Assembly: GCF_030123325.1 (NCBI RefSeq)
Contig: NZ_CP126106.1
Span: 3,128,001-3,192,000, forward strand
Length of the DNA stretch: 64,000 bases
Reading direction: 5' to 3'
From: Peribacillus simplex
GTDB lineage: Bacteria > Bacillota > Bacilli > Bacillales > DSM-1321
Of the stretch, positions 1 to 7,113 are shown piece after piece. Positions within the stretch are counted from its first letter, which is position 1; every line of letters begins with the position of its first letter. The translations under genes were made by a program, and so were the position numbers. The notes below the pieces were generated by a model. That model saw only the letters and a program-made list of their open reading frames with translations. It had not been told where the DNA came from and did no database searches.

Positions 1-1050
1 TCCTGGAGGGACTACGCCGAAAGCAGGCTTTTGTCCGCCTTGAGCAACATTTTCGGTTATTTTTTGACGCTCGATAGCCATTGAAAGCGCTTTCCTGACT
101 TTTGCATTATTGAAAGGTTTTACTTCCGTATTGAAGTTGTAATAGTAAACAGCAAGTTCTTTGCCCATTTTGAATTCTTTATCATCAGAATTGACCATTT
201 GACCTTGAATATCCACTGGAAGTGGATAAGCGAGGTCCAATTCGCCACTCTGATACATTTGCCATGCTGTATTTTCATCTTCAATTAGAGCAAAGTTAAC
301 TGCATCCAATTTGATTTTATCTTTATCGTAGTAATTTTCATTTTTTTCGATTTTCAGGCTTTCTTTATGTTTCCATTCCGTTAATTTGAACGGCCCGTTT
401 GAAACGTGAGTTTTTGCATCCAAAGCCCATTTTGGATTTTCTTCCTGTACCTTTTTATTGATTGGGTAGAAAGTATAGAAAGAAGTCAAGTCAAGGAAAT
501 ATGGTGTAGGCTGCTCCAAAGTGACCACTAACGTATGTTCGTCTGTGGCCTTAACGCCTACGTCCTCTTCTTTCCCTTTCTTACTGTTGTAAGCTTCCCC
601 GCCTTTAAGATAATAAAGTTGGTAAGCATAATCAGCAGCTGTTTCCGGTTTCAAAGCATATTTCCAAGCATATTCGAAGTCATTGGCTGTAAGCGGATCT
701 CCATTTGACCATTTCAAACCATCTTTCAATTTGAATGTCCAAGTTAATCCATCTTCACTGATTTCCCATGATTCAGCAGAACCAGGTACGATTTTGCCTT
801 CTTCCGTTTTCTTTGTCAGTCCCTCAAACGTATGTTCAAGGATCCATGATTCATGTGTACCTTGCGCATTGGCAGGGTGAAGCGAACCAGGTTCACTTGA
901 GTTGTTTACGTTTAATACTTTTGATCCGGATGAGTCACCGGAGCCGCCTTCTTTTTCATTCGAAGTTTCCTTCGAACCGCCGTTGCATGCCGCAAGCAAT
1001 AGCATGATGGCCATAAGAAGAGCAAGCACTGAAAATTTAGACTTTTTCAA
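1..1050 (-). CDS. Oligopeptide ABC transporter substrate-binding lipoprotein (OppA/DppE family), C-terminus cut by window edge
   Basis: This is an extracellular peptide-binding lipoprotein of the SBP_bac_5 family; 350 codons are present and the rest lies left of the window. Translation begins with TTG at 1050 behind an AGGGGG ribosome binding site. The N-terminus is a Lys-rich lipoprotein signal ending in a lipobox LAAC with Cys22. The family signatures follow: a SEPGSLHPANAQG-like start, a region resembling WTFKLKDGLKWSNGDPLTA, and NGPFKLTEWKHK. Such proteins capture short peptides for an Opp/Dpp permease; no permease genes are visible here, so it may be an orphan receptor or part of an operon outside the window. 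The family call is firm and the exact substrate is unknown. Confidence 0.92.
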   Translation of the reverse strand, partial: MKKSKFSVLALLMAIMLLLAACNGGSKETSNEKEGGSGDSSGSKVLNVNNSSEPGSLHPANAQGTHESWILEHTFEGLTKKTEEGKIVPGSAESWEISEDGLTWTFKLKDGLKWSNGDPLTANDFEYAWKYALKPETAADYAYQLYYLKGGEAYNSKKGKEEDVGVKATDEHTLVVTLEQPTPYFLDLTSFYTFYPINKKVQEENPKWALDAKTHVSNGPFKLTEWKHKESLKIEKNENYYDKDKIKLDAVNFALIEDENTAWQMYQSGELDLAYPLPVDIQGQMVNSDDKEFKMGKELAVYYYNFNTEVKPFNNAKVRKALSMAIERQKITENVAQGGQKPAFGVVPPG

Positions 1051-1752
1051 AAAATATTCCCCCTCATCTTTAATCTTTCTTAGAATATTCCCATTTAAGA
1101 GATTATCCTTCTAGCACCTATTAATCTTCCGTATAGTACATATAATGTCAGCGAGGAAAGTTAGAAGCATCATTGCAGAATCCACCAAAAACAACTAGCG
1201 AACCGTTTGCATAAATCCGTATTTCTCCCTAAAAAAGCATTAATGCAGTTTACTAGTGAAAAATCACCGTCTTTTCAACCTCGCTAAGGGTACTATACCT
1301 CGAATTAAAGATGTTGAATTTTAAGTATATTACGAATAAATCAAAAAATCAATAAACCGATGAGTACTTTTTCACAAGATAGTAATTATTTGCTAATCAA
1401 TTCGATCTAGATACTAGGTAAAAAGAAATGATAACCTATTTGATGTAAATGACTTCCGACTTCCAGTGGTTTTTTCAAACACCTTTATGACAGTATTCAT
1501 ATAAGTTCGCTCGTCTATTTATTTCTAAATATTCTAATAATTCCAACCGGTTTGGTTACTAAGACCACTTTCCTAGCAAACCATTCCCAATTCAATCATA
1601 TATTTTAGTAGAATAATATTTTTTCTCAATAAAATATTGAGTTCTTTTCAAAAAAATCCCAAATAACGGATAATAACTATGTAGAAATAAAGATAGGACA
1701 TCAGTTTCTCACCTATTTGCACGCGGCAAAGCAAATGAATAATGCCCCTTCC
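1051..1752. other. AT-rich intergenic region, no gene seen
   Basis: About 700 bases separate the OppA-type gene from the DMT permease. The stretch is AT-rich and holds no open frame with a ribosome binding site or recognisable protein. It must contain the promoter of the OppA-type gene near its left end, but I could not identify a convincing -35/-10 pair or a terminator. Confidence 0.5.
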
Positions 1753-2187
1753 TCATTTATGATTAAATAAATATAATGACACGAAAAGTAAACAAATGCC
1801 TGCGACTTTTTTCGCATCCAATGGGATTCGTACGCCTCCAAATAAACCAAAATGGTCAATGACTGCCCCGATCAGTATCTGGCCTGCGATAACCCCGACC
1901 AATGCAGGTGCCACTCCAATCTGAGGGACGACCAATACTATCACAATGACATAAATGGCCCCTAACAGTCCGCCTATCAATTGCCATTTTGGTACAGACG
2001 CGATGGCAGAAATGTTTCCATTTCCAGCGAACAAAACAATAAATAATAAAGCGAGTGTACCGATTCCAAACGAAATGAAAGAAGCTTCAATAACCCCCAC
2101 TTTTTTCCCTAATCCACCATTGATTTGTCCTTGTATGGCAATGGTGATGCCGCCCAGGACCGCAAGCAACGGAAATAATATCTTCAC
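1753..2187 (-). CDS. DMT-superfamily permease, YdcZ/DUF606 type
   Basis: A 144-residue integral membrane protein with about five hydrophobic helices. The start MKILFPLLAVLGGITIAIQG and the motif LVGVIAGQILIGAVIDHFG are typical of the short DUF606 (YdcZ) half-size drug/metabolite transporters, which often act as paired or dimeric proteins. It starts at GTG with an AAAGGAGC ribosome binding site. It stands alone between an OppA-type gene and an acetyltransferase, and no partner DUF606 gene is adjacent. The family call is confident; the substrate is unknown. Confidence 0.88.
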   Translation of the reverse strand: MKILFPLLAVLGGITIAIQGQINGGLGKKVGVIEASFISFGIGTLALLFIVLFAGNGNISAIASVPKWQLIGGLLGAIYVIVIVLVVPQIGVAPALVGVIAGQILIGAVIDHFGLFGGVRIPLDAKKVAGICLLFVSLYLFNHK

Positions 2188-2315
2188 AATGATTTTGCTC
2201 CTTTTAATGTCCTTCCGGACTGATTAATGAATCCGCACTCTATTTTAACATGAAAAATATGTATATTGTCCTTTAGAGATTTAAAATCATCAGTAAAGGA
2301 AGGGCTATTCTACAA

Positions 2316-2340
2316 ATAAAAAACTGGCACTATTGGCCAG
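2316..2340 (-). terminator. Rho-independent terminator of the GNAT gene
   Basis: Read on the minus strand, CTGGC pairs with GCCAG around a 7-base loop and is followed by TTTTTTATTT. It lies about 20 bases past the stop codon of the acetyltransferase gene. Confidence 0.7.
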
Positions 2341-2361
2341 CTGCAATGTTCTAATACTAAA

Positions 2362-2940
2362 CTATAATCTATTTGATCCCTGAATACTTTGTTGTCTTAA
2401 CTGGCAATACTCTGTACTTAACAAGGAAAATACAAGGGCGTCATGCGATTGATCCCGAAGAAAAAGATAACTTCGAAGGCTGCCTTCCTCTTTAAATCCA
2501 AATTTCTTCAAGAGGTTTCTGGATGCAATATTATCCTTGAAAGTTAATGCAGCGATTCGGTTTAGTCCCAATTCTTCAAAGCAATAGCGCAATACTTCGT
2601 TGACAGCTTCTGACGTAAAGTGATTCCTCCAATATTCAGGATGGATTTCATATCCTATTTCGGCCCGTTTGTTCGCAAGGCTCAATTGATTCAGGCCAAC
2701 AGTACCGACGAACTTGCCTGAATCCTTTAAAGTGACTCCCCACCGCATCCCACGTTTGTTTATATAAGCACTTTTAAACGAGTCGATTAAGCGGCGGGCA
2801 TCTTCAACTCGGGTTAAACTTTCTATTCCATCATATTTGGTCACTTCATCTTTAGAGAGAATTTCAAACAGGCTCTCAGCATGATGGTGACCTATTTCGA
2901 TTAAACGCAGCCTTTCTGTTTCCAATTCCTTAAACCACAT
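2362..2940 (-). CDS. GNAT-family N-acetyltransferase, RimJ/RimL type
   Basis: A 192-residue acetyltransferase of the RimJ/RimL-like (Acetyltransf_3) branch. The N-terminal strand ELETERLRLIEIG, the pattern KFVGTVGLNQL...AEIGYEIHPEYW in the middle, and the C-terminal ASRNLLKKFGFKEEGSLRSY (helix alpha4/strand beta6, acetyl-CoA side) are all visible. Family members acetylate ribosomal protein N-termini, small amines or antibiotics; nothing nearby indicates the substrate. The start ATG at 2940 has a GGGGGG-type ribosome binding site. It is a single-gene unit with its own terminator. Confidence 0.88.
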   Translation of the reverse strand: MWFKELETERLRLIEIGHHHAESLFEILSKDEVTKYDGIESLTRVEDARRLIDSFKSAYINKRGMRWGVTLKDSGKFVGTVGLNQLSLANKRAEIGYEIHPEYWRNHFTSEAVNEVLRYCFEELGLNRIAALTFKDNIASRNLLKKFGFKEEGSLRSYLFLRDQSHDALVFSLLSTEYCQLRQQSIQGSNRL

Positions 2941-3005
2941 CGAAGTATCCCCCCGGTATATTCAGTTGTCTACTTTATTCTATTCTTGAAGAAGAGATAC
3001 CTGTC

Positions 3006-4213
3006 TTAGTGGACAATACTTTTTGAAAAATTCCTTTCCTTAACATACAATGCCGAGTCCTCATTCCCTCCCTTTGCAATCAAATCCCTGATGATTTTGG
3101 AAAGGATGACACTGTAAACCGTCCCATTACCGCCATAGCCTAATAAGAAATAACAATTAGGATGGTTAGGATATATTCCTATTGTCGGTAAACCATCATG
3201 GGTCTCACCAAAAAAAGCTCCCCAATAATAATCAGCCCCGACCCGATTCTCTAATTCTGGAAACAAATAGATAAGCTGCTTCAATAATTTATCTCTTTTG
3301 TTCAAAATCATTGAATCCCTCTTCTCCAGCTAATCGATGGATTCATCAAGACCACCAATGATAATTCGGTTGTCAGGAGTTTTTCTTGCATATAAATAAG
3401 GCCTGCCGTTTCCCAGATCATCATATTATCATGCCATTTAGCTTGATCGGCTATTTGATTTGTTGCGATGGCATATGAACTGAGGATCACTGCATTTTTA
3501 TCCTTCACTTCTTCTTGGGCTTCATACCCAGTTGCGAAGATGACCGCCTGTGCATGTATCGTATGTCCGGTTTCAGTTAATAACTGGGTTAGATTCTCTT
3601 TTAATATCTTCCCATTGATTTTCGTTTTTGATTAGACACGTACGCCTTTCGAAAAAGCCTTATCAATCAATAAATGTGCATGTTTATAAGGATTTATTTC
3701 AGCATCATTACCTGGAACCAGCGCTCCTTCTTTTGAAAACGAAAATTTTCGGTCAAGCTCTTTTTCAGTAGATTTAAGATTACTATATTCTTTCTTAAGC
3801 TTGGAAACATCCTCGGGATTGGATGCATAGTATAAGCTTTTTCTAATTTTAAAATCCGGGTTTTCGATTAAACTTGGAACAACCTCTTTCTCAAGTGTCC
3901 GAATGGCGTCCAAACAAAGCTGAACATGTCGTGTCCCAGCTTCTTCTCCAAAACTATGGATGAGGAAAGTTAATGTTTTATCATTTGAATACTGTAAAAG
4001 TCCAGTATTTCGAACCGTACTTCCTTCACTTATATCCCGTTTATCGATCAGGACGACATTCAGACCCGTCCCTGCCAAAAAATAGGAACAGTGTGCCCCC
4101 GATGAACCACTCCCTACTATACAAACATCACATGAAAGCTCCTCTTCCAACATTGGATATTTTCTAGCTTCAAATGTATCTTTCCAAAACATTTTCCCTG
4201 CCTTTAAATCCAT
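3006..4213 (-). pseudogene. Decayed FAD-dependent oxidoreductase (DAO/glycine oxidase-like)
   Basis: This is the remnant of a roughly 400-residue DAO-family flavoprotein. The N-terminal part has a Rossmann dinucleotide motif (CDVCIVGSGSSGAHCSYFLA) and the C-terminal part has LPTIGIYPNHPNCYFLLGYG, where FAD-binding proteins of this family close the cofactor site. The frame is broken three times: an in-frame TAA at 3632-3634, after which the same frame continues with readable protein (KINGKILKENLTQLL); a frameshift near 3400-3410, where GRPYLYARKTPDNRIIIGG continues in another frame; and an in-frame TAG at 3330-3332. The original start was probably ATG 4213, which has GGTGGAG upstream. The product is almost certainly non-functional. 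The substrate of the ancestral enzyme cannot be told. Confidence 0.85.
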
Positions 4214-4549
4214 ACAAGCTCCACCCTTAGGAAAATTTATTAGTTCCATCATTTTTAGTTCCATATAACTATATCGTTTTGATGTTCTTATAATTTACCC
4301 TGACAAACATGGCCTGCAAACGTAAAATGATTCTTTTTCTATATGAAATAATTCTTCCAATTTATCAAAAAGCCCTATGATTTTGGTTACCCTTAACACT
4401 TCCGGGTTATATGTACCCTTAACATTCATCTTCCCATTCGATACCTTTTTCCCATTTCAATAAAGAATGTTAATGAGCTAATTTTACACAAAACTATTTT
4501 TATAGCATACTATACTTCCAATCCAGATATTCTACTAGGAGGAATCAAA

Positions 4550-5176
4550 ATGAAGAAAATCATCCTTTTATCAGCACTGTCGCTATCCCTATTATCTCCA
4601 AAAGCTGCTCTGGGAGCCAATACTTACGAGGTGGCAAAAGGAGATACCTTAACGAAAATTGCCACTGAATATGATGTAAGCATTGACGAATTACTTAAAA
4701 CGAACTCTTCTATAAACGATGCAAATCAAATTCGAATCGGACAAATCATAAATCTTCCCACGTCCAACACCACAGTTAATCGCGAAGAAAGTCAATCAGT
4801 TGAACAGCAGGTCCTTAGTTTAGTGAACGAAGAACGGTCAAAATCGGGCCTCCCTTCTCTTAAAATGGATACAGCCATTTCTAACGTAGCAATTTTGAAA
4901 TCCGAAGATATGCGAGATAGTAATTATTTCAATCATACAAGCCCCCGTTATGGATCGCCTTTCGAAATGATGAAATCCTTTGGAATCAGTTATAAGTACG
5001 CAGGGGAAAATATCGCAGCAGGTCAACCTAGTGCGGATGCTGTCATGAAATCATGGATGAACAGCCCTGGACATAAGGCCAATATCCTGAACAAGAACTA
5101 TACACATATTGGAATTGGGCATGTGACAGGTGGGAAATACTCCCACTATTGGACCCAGCAATTCACTGGAAATTAA
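4550..5176 (+). CDS. Secreted LysM-CAP (SCP-like) domain protein
   Basis: A 208-residue exported protein. Residues 1-23 form a Sec signal peptide (MKKIILLSALSLSLLSPKAA), residues about 25-68 form one LysM peptidoglycan-binding domain (YEVAKGDTLTKIATEYDVS...IRIGQIINLP), and residues about 85-206 form a CAP/SCP domain with HTSPRYGSPFEMM, GENIA and SPGHKANILNKNYTHIGIG. This is the YkwD/spore-coat-associated CAP architecture of Bacillus. CAP domains in bacteria are usually cell-wall or spore-associated; the catalytic role is not settled. The start has an AGGAGG ribosome binding site, and a strong terminator follows the stop codon. Confidence 0.93.
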   Translation: MKKIILLSALSLSLLSPKAALGANTYEVAKGDTLTKIATEYDVSIDELLKTNSSINDANQIRIGQIINLPTSNTTVNREESQSVEQQVLSLVNEERSKSGLPSLKMDTAISNVAILKSEDMRDSNYFNHTSPRYGSPFEMMKSFGISYKYAGENIAAGQPSADAVMKSWMNSPGHKANILNKNYTHIGIGHVTGGKYSHYWTQQFTGN

Positions 5177-5184
5177 AAACGTTA

Positions 5185-5213
5185 GAGGCGGCAGGTTGCC
5201 GCCTCCTTTTTTT
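5185..5213 (+). terminator. Rho-independent terminator of the CAP gene
   Basis: GAGGCGGCA and TGCCGCCTC form a perfect 9-bp GC-rich stem with a 3-base loop, followed by CTTTTTTT, directly after the stop codon. Confidence 0.92.
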
Positions 5214-5300
5214 ATCCTTATATTCCAAATCTAAAGCTTGCTATTATCCGGGATTAGAGACTCCAAGCAAAATATGCGGGATCTTTCACTTTATTTAGAA

Positions 5301-5520
5301 AGGCTGTTTTCGCATACTTTGTTGCTATTTACCAAGTAAAGCGGTGTGGTTGATTTCCCCTCCAGATGCTCGCTTTCCGCGGGGCGGGCGGTGAGCCTCC
5401 TCGGTGTAAACGCCTGTGGGGTCTCACCTGTCCCGCTGCTCCCGCAGGAGTCTCGCACTTGCGCTCCAATCACCCTTAAATCGTTTCGTTTTTAAAAACA
5501 ACAATCTTTACGAAAGAGCC
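5301..5520. mobile_element. 220-bp MITE-like repeat with 7-bp target site duplication
   Basis: A GC-rich block in AT-rich surroundings. It begins AGGCTGTTTTCG and ends CGAAAGAGCC, so the ends are imperfect inverted repeats (GGCTGTTTTCG against GGCTCTTTCG). The heptamer TTTAGAA lies immediately outside both ends (5294-5300 and 5521-5527), as expected for a target duplication. The right 58 bases recur at 6079-6136. The core carries GC-rich repeats of the kind scattered through Bacillus intergenic regions and often mis-annotated as small hypothetical proteins. It encodes no transposase, so it is probably a non-autonomous element. The mobile interpretation is inference; the ends, duplication and second copy are seen directly. 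Confidence 0.75.
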
Positions 5521-5676
5521 TTTAGAAAAGAAGTCTTGCAGTTTCCACTTCAAAAAAATGTCATTCCAGAACACACGTAAAGTAGTTATATCATACTATC
5601 TTTCAATTATCGTTCTTATAAAAATAAAATTATGTTAAAATAGAATTCTAGACATAGGTACAAAGAATCATTTGTA

Positions 5677-6171
5677 ATGAAAATAGAGGTTGGCTCTGTT
5701 ATCAATGAATTACGAATTAAACAAAATCTTACAAGAGAAGAACTGGCTAAGGATATATGTGAAACTAATGCCCTGTCAGATTATGAAAGAAGCATCTCTT
5801 CTCCAACCGTTGATGAATTGTCACTTTTTGCGGATAAACTTAAAGTTGACCTGCATTATTTCTTCACGACTAAAAATGAACCGATTTATAATTACATAGA
5901 AACCATTAAACTTCTGATTAACAAATACAAACGCACACGGAATTATGAAGCAATTTATGAAATCGTCCAAAAAGAAATGGCAACTGCACCGGAAAAATCG
6001 ATATCGTTTTATCAGTTCTTGAAATGGCATGAAGGTTTCTCTTCATTTTATTGGTACAATGACAAACAAAGGGCTATAGCGCTCCAATCAACGTTAAATT
6101 GTTTCGTTTTAAAAACAAATCTTTACGAAAAGAGCCTTTTTTTATCATTGCTGGTTCCCACTTGCTCTTAA
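5677..6171 (+). pseudogene. Truncated XRE-family regulator (HTH plus start of TPR region)
   Basis: Residues 5-60 are an XRE helix-turn-helix (INELRIKQNLTREELAKDIC...LSDYERSISSPTVDELSLFA), followed by the first helices of the TPR-like region found in Bacillus regulators of the Rgg/PlcR type. Such proteins are normally near 290 residues. Here native sequence stops at residue 134, and the remaining 30 residues (ALQSTLNCFVLKTNLYEKS...) are translated from a fragment of the 220-bp repeat at 6079-6136. The gene has therefore lost more than half its length by insertion and/or deletion at this element. The protein could still bind DNA, but the sensing domain is gone. The start has only a weak ribosome binding site. 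Confidence 0.8.
6079..6136. repeat. Right-end fragment of the 220-bp MITE-like element
   Basis: GCGCTCCAATCA, TTAAAT, GTTTCGTTTT, AAAACAA, ATCTTTACGAAA and AGAGCC appear in the same order as at the right end of the element at 5301-5520, with a few substitutions and a short deletion. The left part of the element is missing. The fragment forms the 3' end of the truncated XRE gene. Confidence 0.82.
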
Positions 6172-6238
6172 CAAGCATTTTTCAGGAATGACTAATCTTT
6201 TTCAAGTTAAAAATGCTACTTTAAAACAATCATTACCC

Positions 6239-6268
6239 TTTCAATAGCTATCCTATGTCAGCTATAAT
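6239..6268 (+). promoter_or_regulatory. Putative sigma-A promoter of the exonuclease gene
   Basis: A perfect -10 box TATAAT at 6263-6268 is preceded at 18 bases by TTTCAA (6239-6244). It ends about 32 bases before the TTG start of the exonuclease gene. The -35 is weak, so this is tentative. Confidence 0.45.
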
Positions 6269-6300
6269 AGAAGAATGTAACCCAACTGGAGGAAAAAAAA

Positions 6301-6900
6301 TTGTCTAATAGATTAGGTTTAGTGCTTGACGTAGAAACAACTGGTTTACGTCCCACTTCAGATGAAATTATCGAGCTTGCTCTTATACTCTTTACATATA
6401 GCAGTGAAACAGGGGAAATTATTAATCTTGTTGATCAGGAATCATTTTTAAGGGAGCCTCTCTCCTATGGAGCAAGGAGGAATTATGATCAAGCGTACAG
6501 AATTCATGGAATTCCATACAGCTCCGTAGAAGGAAAAAGTTTTCACGATGAAAAAATTAAATCCTTCATTGCCCGTACCGATTCGATTTTCGCCCATAAT
6601 GCTTCATTCGATAGAAGTTTTCTTTACCAAATGTATCCGGAAATCAATGATCAAAAGTGGTTCTGTACGATGCGGAATGTGCCTTGGAAGCAATACGGAT
6701 TTGAGAATAGTAAACTCTTAACATTACTGCAGGCACATAATATCACAAATTTCCAAACGCACAGGGCTATGGACGATATATCTTACCTAATGGAACTCAT
6801 GAGAAAACCAGGACCTTCTGGCCATCCTTATTTAAAGGAAGTCATTGCAAAAAATCCAATGAAGAAATATGCACCTGCTTCTCAAAAGACAAGGGTATAG
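6301..6900 (+). CDS. DEDDh-type 3'-5' exonuclease (DnaQ/RNase T family)
   Basis: A 199-residue stand-alone exonuclease domain. ExoI is GLVLDVETTGL (Asp10 and Glu12), ExoII is HNASFDRSFL (Asp in FDRSF), and ExoIII is HRAMDDISYLMEL with the His-x-x-x-Asp of the DEDDh type. These acidic residues hold the two catalytic metal ions that remove 3'-terminal nucleotides. The start is TTG with a GGAGG ribosome binding site. The protein lacks polymerase, helicase or UvrC-like domains, so it is probably a repair or nucleic-acid trimming enzyme. It is a single-gene unit. The family call is firm; the substrate (DNA or RNA) is unknown. Confidence 0.9.
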   Translation: MSNRLGLVLDVETTGLRPTSDEIIELALILFTYSSETGEIINLVDQESFLREPLSYGARRNYDQAYRIHGIPYSSVEGKSFHDEKIKSFIARTDSIFAHNASFDRSFLYQMYPEINDQKWFCTMRNVPWKQYGFENSKLLTLLQAHNITNFQTHRAMDDISYLMELMRKPGPSGHPYLKEVIAKNPMKKYAPASQKTRV

Positions 6901-7073
6901 CTGATTGCATAATTACTTCATTGTACAGGCTGCACCAAAGTTTTTTCACAAACAAACCGTTGTATTGCAAATTGCTCATTCCATGAGAACAGGAATACAT
7001 ATCTTTATGATGGGTGTTATTTTAGGGGCACTTTTAATTTCCCTGCATTTCACTTATTACCTGATATCCATCA

Positions 7074-7108
7074 AAAAACAGCGACCCATGACGGGTCGCT
7101 GTTTTTTT
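7074..7108. terminator. Bidirectional terminator between exonuclease and yhgE
   Basis: ACAGCGACCC and GGGTCGCTGT form a perfect 10-bp stem with a 5-base loop, flanked by A-run on the left and T-run on the right. It can end transcription from both sides; the stop codon of yhgE is 6 bases beyond. Confidence 0.9.
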
Positions 7109-7113
7109 GATCA

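Noticed and set aside
83..98. TGAAAGCGCTTTCC, resembling a cre box
   Set aside because: It lies deep inside the OppA-type coding region, far from its start, so a regulatory role is unlikely.
5291..5473. A 60-codon minus-strand frame (MIGAQVRDSCGSSGTGETPQ...)
   Set aside because: It lies wholly in the GC-rich repeat element, has no ribosome binding site and no protein family; this kind of frame is a known by-product of Bacillus intergenic repeats.
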